From positions 124,001-188,000 of the forward strand of contig NWBO01000151.1 of the NCBI GenBank assembly GCA_002633275.1: DNA of 64,000 bases, read 5' to 3'. Origin of the DNA: Bacteroidales bacterium Phil12 (GTDB lineage Bacteria > Bacteroidota > Bacteroidia > Bacteroidales > P3). Both the position numbers and the translations under genes were made by a program. Positions 7,536 through 16,373 of the stretch are shown piece after piece; within the stretch, counting starts at the first letter, position 1; each line of letters starts with the position of its first letter. The notes under the pieces are model-generated. The model did no database searches and was not told the origin of the DNA. It was given only the letters and a program-made list of their open reading frames with translations.

Positions 7536-10373
7536 ATGATAACAAATAATTTTGCATCACGTCATAACGGGCCTCAATCAGCAGACGTTGAAAAGATGTT
7601 GAACGTTATTGACGTTAAATCTGTTGAAGAACTTATAGACAAAACAATTCCTAAACAAATTCGTTTGAAAGAAGATTTGGATTTACCTTTGGGTATGAAC
7701 GAATACGAATATCTTAATCACATCAAGGCTCTTGCAAGCAAAAACAAGATATATCGTTCTTATATAGGTATGGGTTATTACAATAGTATCTTACCTGCCG
7801 TTTTGCAAAGAAACATTTTAGAAAATCCCGGCTGGTATACTTCTTATACTCCGTACCAAGCAGAGATTTCGCAGGGCAGATTGGAAGCGTTGATTACATT
7901 CCAAACCGTTATTGCTTCCATGACCAAAATGCCTTTGGCTAACTGTTCTTTGTTGGATGAAGCAACATCTGATGCTGAGGCTATGCTTATGTTCTTCTAC
8001 TCTCGTTCTCGTCAGCAAGTAAAAGAAAACGTAAATAAATGCTTTATTGACGAAAACTTATTCCCTCAATGTATAGACGTTATCAAGACACGTGCTTTGC
8101 CTAAGGGTATAGAGTTGGTTATCGGCAATGCTCAAAATATTAAATTGGATAATACATTCTTTGGTGCAATACTTCAATATCCTGATTGCTTTGGTCAGGT
8201 TAATGACTATAAAGCATTCATCGATGAAGCTCACGCTAACGGTGTTAAAGTTAATTTGGCTGTTGATTTGATGTCATTGGCTTTGTTGGTTGCTCCCGGT
8301 GAATTAGGTGCAGACGCTGTTACGGGTACTGCTCAAAGATTTGGAAATCCTATGGGCTTTGGCGGTCCTTCTGCCGGCTTTATGGCTTGTACGGAAGAGT
8401 TCAAACGTAATATTCCGGGCAGAATAATAGGTATCACGGTTGATAAACAAGGAAACAAGGCTTATCGTTTGGCTCTTCAAACAAGAGAACAACATATCAA
8501 AAGAGAAAAAGCAACTTCCAACATCTGTACTGCAACAGCTTTAATGGCTATCGTTAGCGGTCAATACGCTGCATGGCATGGTCCTGAGGGTATCAAAGCA
8601 ATCGCAGAGGATATTCACGCAATGGCTATCACTTTGGCTGAAAATGCAGAGAAATACGGATACAAACAATTGAATACTGTTTATTTCGATACTCTTCGTT
8701 TCTCCACTCCTGTTGCCGCAAAAGATGTTTTGGCAGAGGCTTTGAAACACGAGATGAACTTCAACCTTATAGATGACAACACTATTTCTATCGCTTTGGA
8801 CGAAACAACTTCTATTTGCGATGTCAATGAGATTTTGGAAGTCTTGGCAACGGCAAACGGCAAGACAGCAGAAAAGGTTGATAAGTTATCTTCAAAAAAA
8901 ATAATCCCAACAAATCTTAAACGTCAGAGCAAGTTCTTGACTTCAAAAGAATTTTCGTTGTATCATTCGGAAACAGAGATGATGCGTTACTTGAAAAAAT
9001 TGGAAGTTAAAGATTTGTCCTTGAATCGTGCGATGATTCCGCTTGGCTCTTGCACAATGAAACTTAATGCTGCAATGGAGATGATTCCATTTACTTGGCC
9101 GGAATTTACTTTATTGCACCCATTCGCACCTGCTGACCAAACATTGGGCTATCAAGAGATGATAGAAAATATGAATAACATACTTTGCAAGGTTACCGGC
9201 TTTGCCAAAGTAAGTTTCCAACCGAACTCAGGTGCAGCAGGAGAATACGCAGGCTTGACGACAATCCGCAACTACCAACGTGCAAACGGTATGGAAGACA
9301 GAAAGGTTTGCTTAATTCCTGCATCGGCTCACGGAACTAACCCTGCAAGTGCCGCTATGGCAGGTATGGAAATCGTTATCGTTAAATCAACCGAATGCGG
9401 CGAGATTGACGTTGATGATTTGAAAGCAAAAGCAGAAGCAAACAAAGACAGACTTTCTTGTTTGATGATTACATATCCTTCAACTCACGGAGTATTTGAA
9501 GAAAGAATTTTGGATATTATCAAGATTATTCACGACAACGGCGGTTTGGTATATATGGACGGTGCTAATATGAACGCACAAGTTGGATACACCGGCCCGG
9601 GATATATGGGAGCAGATGTTTGCCACTTGAATTTACATAAAACATTCGCAATGCCTCACGGCGGTGGCGGTCCCGGCGTTGGTCCTATCGCTTGCTGCGA
9701 AAAACTTGTGGATTACTTACCTAACAACAGCATAATGAAAGTTGGTGGCAAGAAAGGTTCTGCTGTTGCAGGTGCCGGCTTCGGTTCTGCAATGTTGTTA
9801 CCAATATCTTATGGTTATTTGATGATGCTTGGTCGCGATGGTTTGAAAGCCGCAACGGCGTTTGCTATCCTTAACGCAAACTATATGAGAGTACGTTTGC
9901 AAGACGCATACAACATCCTTTACACAGGCGAAAGAGGAATGTGTGCTCACGAGTTTATATTGGATTGCAACCAGTTCTCATTAAGTTCAGGCGTTCAATG
10001 TGGCGATGTTGCAAAACGTTTAATGGACTATGGCTTCCACGCTCCTACGGTAGCTTTCCCTGTTCATGGAACATTGATGATTGAGCCAACCGAAAGCGAA
10101 CCGCTTAGCGAATTAGACCGTTTATGCGACGCTTTGATTCAGATTAGAAAAGAAATCAAAGACATCGAGGACGGCAAGGCAGACAAAGACAACAATGTTG
10201 TGATGAATGCTCCTCATACGATGAACGTTGTTTGTGCAGACAATTGGGAATTGCCTTACACTCGTCAAGAGGCCGCTTTCCCTATGCAGCACAATGACAA
10301 ATATTGGCCTGCTTGCGGTAAAGTCGATGACGCTTACGGCGACAGAAACCTTGTAATCAAATGGGAAGAGTAA
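7536..10373 (+). CDS. gcvP: Glycine dehydrogenase (decarboxylating), P protein
   Basis: A 945-residue single-chain P protein (both halves fused) of the glycine cleavage system. It decarboxylates glycine with PLP and passes the aminomethyl group to the lipoyl H protein. The N-terminal half starts with the typical FASRHNGP and contains MGYYNSILPAV. The C-terminal half carries LNLHKTFAMPHGGGGPG, where the Lys near residue 700 is the PLP lysine, and GSCTMKLNA. gcvT and gcvH are not adjacent. It is monocistronic, with its own -7 box and a strong terminator 75 nt after the stop. Confidence 0.97.
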   Translation: MITNNFASRHNGPQSADVEKMLNVIDVKSVEELIDKTIPKQIRLKEDLDLPLGMNEYEYLNHIKALASKNKIYRSYIGMGYYNSILPAVLQRNILENPGWYTSYTPYQAEISQGRLEALITFQTVIASMTKMPLANCSLLDEATSDAEAMLMFFYSRSRQQVKENVNKCFIDENLFPQCIDVIKTRALPKGIELVIGNAQNIKLDNTFFGAILQYPDCFGQVNDYKAFIDEAHANGVKVNLAVDLMSLALLVAPGELGADAVTGTAQRFGNPMGFGGPSAGFMACTEEFKRNIPGRIIGITVDKQGNKAYRLALQTREQHIKREKATSNICTATALMAIVSGQYAAWHGPEGIKAIAEDIHAMAITLAENAEKYGYKQLNTVYFDTLRFSTPVAAKDVLAEALKHEMNFNLIDDNTISIALDETTSICDVNEILEVLATANGKTAEKVDKLSSKKIIPTNLKRQSKFLTSKEFSLYHSETEMMRYLKKLEVKDLSLNRAMIPLGSCTMKLNAAMEMIPFTWPEFTLLHPFAPADQTLGYQEMIENMNNILCKVTGFAKVSFQPNSGAAGEYAGLTTIRNYQRANGMEDRKVCLIPASAHGTNPASAAMAGMEIVIVKSTECGEIDVDDLKAKAEANKDRLSCLMITYPSTHGVFEERILDIIKIIHDNGGLVYMDGANMNAQVGYTGPGYMGADVCHLNLHKTFAMPHGGGGPGVGPIACCEKLVDYLPNNSIMKVGGKKGSAVAGAGFGSAMLLPISYGYLMMLGRDGLKAATAFAILNANYMRVRLQDAYNILYTGERGMCAHEFILDCNQFSLSSGVQCGDVAKRLMDYGFHAPTVAFPVHGTLMIEPTESEPLSELDRLCDALIQIRKEIKDIEDGKADKDNNVVMNAPHTMNVVCADNWELPYTRQEAAFPMQHNDKYWPACGKVDDAYGDRNLVIKWEE

Positions 10374-10447
10374 GTCATATAGACAAATTGCTTGTCGATT
10401 TATAGGCAAATTATTTATATCGGAATAAAATTTTTGATATATAAAAC

Positions 10448-10481
10448 AAAAGGTGTGGATTTAATTATCTACACCTTTTTT
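10448..10481 (+). terminator. Rho-independent terminator after gcvP
   Basis: The stem AAAAGGTGTGGAT / ATCTACACCTTTT (one G-U pair) has a 6-nt loop and is followed by a T-run. Confidence 0.85.
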
Positions 10482-10648
10482 ATTTGTATTTATTTCCAAG
10501 TAATTCAATTCATCAAACTCGCATAAAGTATTATCAATTTGAAACTCATTATCTGTAAACACAAGTTTTGCTCTAAAAACCTTAGTTTTCCAGCTATTGC
10601 GTTGAAGTTAATAAGTAAAAATCCGACACACGCATTCAAAAGACAGAT

Positions 10649-10833
10649 ACTTTCGTTCCAATATCGGAGCAAAGTTTTCCAATCAGTGGATACTCGTGCA
10701 GTACATTACGCAATGTATTGCGGTACATTACGTAATGTACGCAAGTAGATTACGTAATGTACCGCACAAACTGCCGACGTTGGGACATAAAATGCCGATA
10801 TTGGGACACGAGTATGCCGTATTTGGAAAACTT
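10649..10833. repeat. Composite 21/22-bp array bounded by inverted arms (TACATTACGTAATGTA type)
   Basis: This lies in the 508-bp gap between convergent gcvP and the barrel gene. The centre has three 22-nt units around the palindrome GTACATTACGTAATGTAC (from 10701). These are followed by units TGCCGACGTTGGGACA, TGCCGATATTGGGACA and TGCCGTATTTGG at 21-22 nt. Outer arms 10672-10698 and 10807-10833 are inverted copies: AAGTTTTCCAA and ATACTCGTG match exactly, with a 7-nt variable middle. A further CCAATATCGG on the left mirrors CCGATATTGG on the right. Nothing else is seen in the gap beyond the gcvP terminator. Confidence 0.8.
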
Positions 10834-10881
10834 ACCTCAAACAAACAGTTGTATAATTAAAATTCTTTATTTTCTATCGTA

Positions 10882-11532
10882 TTAAAAGAATTGCATCTTT
10901 GCTCCGAGAGACAAGCCGAAAATGTTTCTAAAATGCACCTCGTTCTTCCAATCCCATATCATCGAACGAATATACAAATCGCAAGTACTCAATTCATAAA
11001 ACAATGTAATACTCTTAATAAACTTACGTCGATTATTGGGAACAATCAGCGTTATGCGTTGCCCGACAAAGACGTTCAAACGAAACTTGGTGGAAATATC
11101 ATAATATTTATCCGGATAACGACCAGGCTGCGAAGCCCAAAATTCATGACCAAAGATTGTATTCAAATAAAGCCCTGTCGTTAGCGGCTCAAATTCCCAG
11201 CCTTTTTTCATTGTAACTCGCCACGGTATAAAAGTCTCTTTGATTGTCATTGTCATCTTTGGTCTTGTACTTTTATATTTTGGCAAATAGCCGAACAACA
11301 GATGTGTCTCCCATTGATTTTTACGCCCGTAATCCCAACCGACACCCAATGAAAACAAGCCCATATTACCTGCATTTTGAATAATAAATTGCGTCGGAAT
11401 AAGCGACTCCCAATCCGAACGATAACGATTGACACGCTGAACGTATTTAGGCGAATCCATTGTGTCTATCTGTGCCTGCGAAGCAATGGTCAAAGCCAAA
11501 AGCAGATTAAAAATCAACAATCTCGTATTCAT
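10882..11532 (-). CDS. Probable outer-membrane barrel-like protein, unknown function
   Basis: A 216-residue exported protein. MNTRLLIFNLLLALTIASQAQ is a signal peptide. The mature part is rich in alternating hydrophobic/polar strands (LFSLGVGWDYG, THLLFGYL, LNVFVGQRITLIV) and ends in LGAKMQFF, with a C-terminal Phe as in many outer-membrane barrels. It starts 26 nt inside the upstream phosphoesterase gene, so the two are translationally linked. I do not recognise a named family; the barrel assignment is inference. Confidence 0.75.
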   Translation of the reverse strand: MNTRLLIFNLLLALTIASQAQIDTMDSPKYVQRVNRYRSDWESLIPTQFIIQNAGNMGLFSLGVGWDYGRKNQWETHLLFGYLPKYKSTRPKMTMTIKETFIPWRVTMKKGWEFEPLTTGLYLNTIFGHEFWASQPGRYPDKYYDISTKFRLNVFVGQRITLIVPNNRRKFIKSITLFYELSTCDLYIRSMIWDWKNEVHFRNIFGLSLGAKMQFF

Positions 11533-12385
11533 AGCCGTTAGGAGTTAAAGTGAATATATAATAGTTACGTCCTTTGGCACAATCAGTACCATAATAGATG
11601 ACACCATCGTCATAAAAAGTACTTATCTTTTGACTATGATTATGCCCGTAAGCACAAAACATCAGTCCCGGGAAAAACGAAGTATAATGCTGAAATGCCT
11701 TAACAACATTATTATTGAACTGGTCGTTAAACGGTGGTGCGTGCATAAGTATAACAGTCCTATCGAATAGTGCTGTATCGGCAACAATCTCACGTTCCAT
11801 AAAATCAAAATTGGGAACTGCCGAAATGTAATCATATTCCGTTGCGTTGGTATTCAAACACACGAATTTAATTCGTGCAGCAATAAAACTAAAATCCTTT
11901 CTTCCAAACATTGCATCATAACAATTATCGCCCGTGCCAAGAAAATCGTGATTGCCGATAAGAGCAACATAAGGCATCTGCAATTTGTCAAGAGTGGAAC
12001 GAGCCCATTCATATTCTTTTGTTGTACCTGTGTTGGTCAAATCGCCAAGATGAATAACAAAATCAATGTTTTTGCTGTTAATATCCGCAATTTCGTCCTC
12101 TGTTTCCGAATACCAACAATGCGTATCGCCGATAATTGCGATGCGTAGAGTTTGCCTATCACGAAAACGTTGTTCTATCTCTTTAATATGATGAGCATTT
12201 ATATTTGTTTCTCCACTGAAACGCACATCGTATGGATGCACCTGAAAAACATCTTCGCAAGAAGCAAAAAGTATTACGATAAATAATAATGTTATAGTTT
12301 TCAAAAAACGAAATAATGATTTACCAAAAAGAAAGTCTTGCATGCTTACGGTTAAACGATTGGTTATTTTTCCGATGTTTCTCAT
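11507..12385 (-). CDS. Calcineurin-like metallophosphoesterase lipoprotein
   Basis: A 292-residue protein with the metallophosphoesterase signature motifs in order: IAIIGDTHCWY, DFVIHLGDLTN, ALIGNHDFLG, ILMHAPP and AYGHNHSQ. These supply the two-metal ligands. A hydrophobic stretch ending LFASC (lipobox, Cys43 from the first Met) suggests a lipoprotein facing the periplasm. The start at 12385 is the longest; the Met at 12343 would give a more typical lipoprotein signal. It overlaps the downstream barrel gene by 26 nt. The phosphoester substrate is unknown. Confidence 0.88.
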   Translation of the reverse strand: MRNIGKITNRLTVSMQDFLFGKSLFRFLKTITLLFIVILFASCEDVFQVHPYDVRFSGETNINAHHIKEIEQRFRDRQTLRIAIIGDTHCWYSETEDEIADINSKNIDFVIHLGDLTNTGTTKEYEWARSTLDKLQMPYVALIGNHDFLGTGDNCYDAMFGRKDFSFIAARIKFVCLNTNATEYDYISAVPNFDFMEREIVADTALFDRTVILMHAPPFNDQFNNNVVKAFQHYTSFFPGLMFCAYGHNHSQKISTFYDDGVIYYGTDCAKGRNYYIFTLTPNGYEYEIVDF

Positions 12386-12445
12386 AAGTTAAATTTCTTT
12401 AATATGTATTTGTCAGTATATATTGCTTAGCGTTTGTTTGTACTG

Positions 12446-12453
12446 CAAAATTA
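12446..12453 (-). promoter_or_regulatory. -7 box TAATTTTG for the phosphoesterase operon
   Basis: CAAAATTA on the plus strand reads TAATTTTG leftwards, about 60 nt upstream of the phosphoesterase start. Confidence 0.55.
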
Positions 12454-12454
12454 G

Positions 12455-12606
12455 AACTATTCCACTAAAACGCAAAATTGTTTCACTGTTTGGAACACAA
12501 ATTACTCTATTTGGAACATTAATCTCTCTAATCGCAAAAATAGTTACGGACACTAATAAAATAGTGTCCGTAACTAATTCAATGATGTTTAATATTATTT
12601 TTTAAT
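12455..12606. repeat. 21-bp phased array with 15-bp perfect hairpin (GTTACGGAC type)
   Basis: Seven or so 21-nt steps between the NagB-LmbE and phosphoesterase genes. Cores change along the array: TTTGGAACA twice, GTTACGGAC, GTCCGTAAC, GTTTAATAT. TAGTTACGGACACTA (12541-12555) pairs perfectly with 12562-12576 around the loop ATAAAA. Two neighbouring cores are therefore exact reverse complements although they differ from the usual GTTTAAC. Confidence 0.85.
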
Positions 12607-12634
12607 AAGAAGCACTCCTTTTGGCAACGTCTTA

Positions 12635-14629
12635 TCAGTAGTTGTATTTAACAAAAGCCTCCATTGCTTCGTAACACGGCAAACCAAGTCTGTGATACAA
12701 CTCGGCAGTGGCTCTGTTTCTGTCCTCCGCTCTTTGCCAAAACAACCTCTCGTCCTTACCTAAGAACGGTGCGCTTTCCATTTGCGACTGATGTTTTAAT
12801 ATAGACTTCCTTTTGGATAGCAACTCTTCGGGCGACATAGGGACACACATCTCTATGTTTTCTATCTCCCACTCTGCCCAAGCACCTCTGTACATCCAAA
12901 CTCTACAATCTTTCAGCCAGTCTTCTTCTTTTCCGCTTTGCTTAAACTCATTCAAAGCCGCAAAAACAACGTCCGTACATTTCTTATGTGTTCCGTGAGG
13001 GTCGGCTAAATCACCTGCAACGTATATCTGATGCGGTTTGATTTGTTTTATCAAATCCATAACGATTTTAACGTCTTTCTCGCTCACAGGAAGTTTTTCA
13101 ATCTTGCCACTTTCATAAAACGGCAAGTCAAGGAAATGTACCTTGTTCAAAGGAATATTATTGAATGTGCAAGCAGTACGTGCCTCTCCCCTACGAATTA
13201 ATCCCTTTATCGTTAAAACATCTTTCGTATCAAAGTCGCCTACCTTTTTATTATTTAGGAATTGTTTTATTTCTTTGTATTTATTGGTGATAACATCGTC
13301 CTTTGAATCGGAGAACAATTGATTAAAGCCATTGATAAAATGAAGGAACCTCATCACTTCCTCGTCTCCAACGGCTATGTTGCCGCTTGTTTGATACGCA
13401 ATATGTACATCGTGATTTTGTTTGACAAGTCTTTGTATCGTGCCGCCCATAGATATAACATCATCGTCGGGGTGTGGCGAAAAGACAATGACACGTTTAG
13501 GATACGGCACGGCTCTTTCGGGTCTGAACTCGTCATCTGCGTTTGGTTTTCCGCCCGGCCAACCGGTTATGGTACGTTGCAAATCATTAAAGACCTTTAT
13601 ATTCGCATCGTAAGCCGAGCCATATAACGCCAAAAGTTCCGAAAGTCCGTTTTCGTTATAGTCTTTATTGGTTAGTTTCAATATAGGCTTGCCCGTTTTC
13701 TTACACAACCAAACCAACGCACTGCGAACCAATTTATCGTTCCATACACACGAAGTTACCAACCACGGATTTATAATTCTTGTCAATTTACTTGCAGCCG
13801 ACAAATCCACCACAACGTGTGCATCGTTGTGAGTTTGTAAATACGAAGCGGGAATACTGTCCGTTACATTGCCTTCAACGGTATTGCGAATCATATCCGC
13901 TTTTTCCTCGCCCCAAGCCGTAAGAAATATCTTCTTGGATTGCAATATGGTTTGCACGCCCATCGTTATCGCACACGGAGGAACGGATTCCGAAGTGTCG
14001 AAAGTCATCGACATTTCCTCTCTTGCAAGTTCATCGATAAGTATCAAACGCGTCAATGACGTATGTGTAGAACCCGGTTCGTTAGTTGCTATATTTCCGC
14101 TACGACCTATACCCAACAGCATTATATCGATACCGCCAAAACGCTCAATATCCTTTTCGTACAACGAGCAATATGTTTGCAGTCGCTGTTGTGGTATTTT
14201 TCCGTCGGGCGAAAAGATATTCTTTTCATCTATATCAACTTTATCCAACAGCCTTCGTCTTAACTGAGATATTGAACTATGATTTTTTTCGTCCTGCAAC
14301 GGATAATATTCGTATGCATTAAATACCACCACGTTCGCAAAACTTATTTTGTCTTCCTTATGTCGTCGTACCAACTCGTCATAAACCAGTGTCAAGGAGT
14401 TACCTGTTCCAAGTCCCAACACGCAATATTGTCCGTCCGATTGCTTTTTTAGTATCTCTTTGACTACAATATCTGCCAAATGGATTACCGCTCTATCTAT
14501 ATCGGGAAAAATATCCGTTGATATTTTCTCCATTCTCGTTATCTCCGACTGCTCAACAGCCGTCTTCGGGGCGTATAACTTCTGCGGAACATCAACCAAC
14601 GCTATTTGTGATGATAAATTCAAATTCAT
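12635..14629 (-). CDS. NagB-like / LmbE (PIG-L) deacetylase fusion
   Basis: A 664-residue two-domain cytoplasmic protein found in Bacteroidales next to nagB. Residues ~30-280 resemble glucosamine-6-phosphate deaminase, but key residues are changed. The catalytic Asp of FNMDEY is Tyr106 (FNAYEY), and GPDGHxAFNEP is GRSGNIATNEP (Ser177, Asn179), with only Glu184 kept. The C-terminal domain has the PIG-L/LmbE zinc motif SPHPDDDV near residue 388 and HGTHKKC further on, so N-deacetylase activity on an amino sugar is plausible. It starts 3 nt after the nagB stop. Deaminase activity seems unlikely. I recall similar Bacteroides proteins with the same substitutions, so this is probably a family trait. 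Confidence 0.9.
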   Translation of the reverse strand: MNLNLSSQIALVDVPQKLYAPKTAVEQSEITRMEKISTDIFPDIDRAVIHLADIVVKEILKKQSDGQYCVLGLGTGNSLTLVYDELVRRHKEDKISFANVVVFNAYEYYPLQDEKNHSSISQLRRRLLDKVDIDEKNIFSPDGKIPQQRLQTYCSLYEKDIERFGGIDIMLLGIGRSGNIATNEPGSTHTSLTRLILIDELAREEMSMTFDTSESVPPCAITMGVQTILQSKKIFLTAWGEEKADMIRNTVEGNVTDSIPASYLQTHNDAHVVVDLSAASKLTRIINPWLVTSCVWNDKLVRSALVWLCKKTGKPILKLTNKDYNENGLSELLALYGSAYDANIKVFNDLQRTITGWPGGKPNADDEFRPERAVPYPKRVIVFSPHPDDDVISMGGTIQRLVKQNHDVHIAYQTSGNIAVGDEEVMRFLHFINGFNQLFSDSKDDVITNKYKEIKQFLNNKKVGDFDTKDVLTIKGLIRRGEARTACTFNNIPLNKVHFLDLPFYESGKIEKLPVSEKDVKIVMDLIKQIKPHQIYVAGDLADPHGTHKKCTDVVFAALNEFKQSGKEEDWLKDCRVWMYRGAWAEWEIENIEMCVPMSPEELLSKRKSILKHQSQMESAPFLGKDERLFWQRAEDRNRATAELYHRLGLPCYEAMEAFVKYNY

Positions 14630-14632
14630 AAG

Positions 14633-15424
14633 TTAATTTTTCCCTTCTATATCTTTAAAATACTTATATGTCGAGACTTTCAACTCATCTGTCGATTCTT
14701 CATCGCAAACTATCAAACCTTTCGGATGATTTTGCAAAGCACTTATCGTCCACATCTGCGTTATCGGCCCTTCTATCGCTGCTTGCAATGCACGTGCCTT
14801 GTTATGTCCATTGACAAGAATCATAACTTTCTTTGCCTCCATAACAGTTGCAATTCCTACCGTCAAAGCCTGACGAGGAACTTTATTGATGTCGTTATCA
14901 AAAAATCTGCTGTTTGCTATGATAGTGTCTGTTGTCAATGTCTTTACTCTTGTACGAGAAGAGAATGATGAACAAGGTTCATTAAACGCCAAGTGCCCAT
15001 CGGGCCCGACACCGCCCACAAACAAATCAATACCGCCAAACCTCCTTATCTCCGTCTCATAATTCCCACACTCTGCTTCTAAATCTTTTGCATTGCCGTC
15101 TATTATATGTATGTTCTCCTTTGGACAATCAACGTGATTGAAAAAATTACGAAACATATAATTATGATAACTCTCAGGGTGCGAAGTTTCCAATCCTACA
15201 TACTCGTCCATATTAAACGTAACAACATTTTTGAAACTTACCTTCTTTTGCTCGTAAGCCTTTATCAACTCTTCGTACATTCCCAAAGGCGTTGAACCGG
15301 TCGGCAAGCCCAAAACAAAATTTTTCCTCTCTTTTGTCGGTACAAAAGCGTTTATCTTTCTTACCACATACTCCGCCGCCCAAACCGACATCGCCTTATA
15401 ATCTTTCTCAATGACAACTCTCAT
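14633..15424 (-). CDS. nagB: Glucosamine-6-phosphate deaminase
   Basis: A 263-residue NagB that converts glucosamine-6-phosphate to fructose-6-phosphate and ammonia. The catalytic set is intact: Asp73 in FNMDEY, then Asp142, His144 and Glu149 in [11 protein letters not shown]. The start MRVVIEKDY and the length match E. coli NagB. It lies between the Sel1-repeat gene (43 nt upstream) and the NagB-LmbE fusion (3 nt downstream) on the minus strand, probably as one operon for amino-sugar catabolism. The adjacent degenerate paralogue makes this the active deaminase. Confidence 0.96.
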   Translation of the reverse strand: MRVVIEKDYKAMSVWAAEYVVRKINAFVPTKERKNFVLGLPTGSTPLGMYEELIKAYEQKKVSFKNVVTFNMDEYVGLETSHPESYHNYMFRNFFNHVDCPKENIHIIDGNAKDLEAECGNYETEIRRFGGIDLFVGGVGPDGHLAFNEPCSSFSSRTRVKTLTTDTIIANSRFFDNDINKVPRQALTVGIATVMEAKKVMILVNGHNKARALQAAIEGPITQMWTISALQNHPKGLIVCDEESTDELKVSTYKYFKDIEGKN

Positions 15425-15467
15425 ACTCTTTTGCTGCTATTTAATGTTTATTATTTATTGTTTTGTG

Positions 15468-16274
15468 TTATTCTATTATCTGTTTAGATGTGTCGCTCTT
15501 TTGCTTATCATCGTTTTGCGTTTTCTCTATCAGCAACGGCAATTTGTGCTGTTCATGTTCCGCAACATTTTCTTTTTTTATCAAATCCAACAACACCTTT
15601 GCCGGCTGGTAATCTTCTTGTGCGGACTTGCGAAGATAAAACGTTGCTTTCTCAATATTCTTATCCACACCCATACCATAATAATAAAACTTGCCTACTT
15701 TGTATAACGCCTGCTTATCCTCGCTACGCGAAGCCGTAAAATAATATCTGAACGCCGTCTTATTGCTTTTCTCCACCGCATCTCCAATCTCATACATATT
15801 GCCAAGCGTCATCATTGCAGCCGTATTACCATTCTCTGCACTCTTTATCAGCCAATAAACAGCTTTGTCTTTATCCATCGCAACGCCATTTGTTCCATTC
15901 AAATAACGCATAGCCATTTCGTATTGGGCATTTGGATTTTCAATCTCTTTGTTTTGCGTTTGCTCCTGCTCATCTTGTGTTACGCTCTCGCTCAAAGTCT
16001 CGGTTGTGGTTTGAGTTATAGGCATAACAGATAAAGAATTTCTATTCATACAGTAATAATACGCAGTCACCCCCGCACCAATGACAATAACACACACCAG
16101 AACAATAATCCAAACCTTTTTCGTATTATTGTTTCGTTTCAAACGTTCTATTTCTTGCTTATCTGCTTCAATCTTCTGTCTTAATGCAGCTATCTCGTTT
16201 TGTTTCGTTTCTTCCGAAGATGCGCTCTCTTTTTTTACCAAATCTTTCAATGAAGTTTTTGATTGCTCTGTCAT
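15468..16274 (-). CDS. Membrane-anchored Sel1-repeat protein
   Basis: 268 residues. The N-terminal ~50 residues are a charged coiled-coil-like segment (EIAALRQKIEADKQEIERL), then one membrane helix (WIIVLVCVIVIGAGVTAYYY). The periplasmic part has about three Sel1/TPR-like repeats, for example YEMAMRYLNG...AVYWLIKSAENG and ALYKVGKFYYYGMGV...ATFYLRKSA. Such repeats mediate protein binding. It is the first gene of a likely operon with nagB, with its own -7 box. The partner is unknown. Confidence 0.85.
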   Translation of the reverse strand: MTEQSKTSLKDLVKKESASSEETKQNEIAALRQKIEADKQEIERLKRNNNTKKVWIIVLVCVIVIGAGVTAYYYCMNRNSLSVMPITQTTTETLSESVTQDEQEQTQNKEIENPNAQYEMAMRYLNGTNGVAMDKDKAVYWLIKSAENGNTAAMMTLGNMYEIGDAVEKSNKTAFRYYFTASRSEDKQALYKVGKFYYYGMGVDKNIEKATFYLRKSAQEDYQPAKVLLDLIKKENVAEHEQHKLPLLIEKTQNDDKQKSDTSKQIIE

Positions 16275-16297
16275 ACCGCTATATTTATTTTGTTTTG

Positions 16298-16305
16298 CAA
16301 AATTA
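16298..16305 (-). promoter_or_regulatory. -7 box TAATTTTG for the Sel1-nagB operon
   Basis: TAATTTTG followed by CAAAAC reads leftwards, 24 nt upstream of the Sel1-repeat gene start. Confidence 0.6.
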
Positions 16306-16373
16306 ATATATTTTACAAGAAAATCCCTTACTTTATTTACAAATACATTCGTCTAAAATTCACAATAACTCCA

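Noticed and set aside
10449-10481. Part of the phased repeat family
   Set aside because: It is a simple hairpin with a T-run and no 21-nt step, so it is called an ordinary gcvP terminator.
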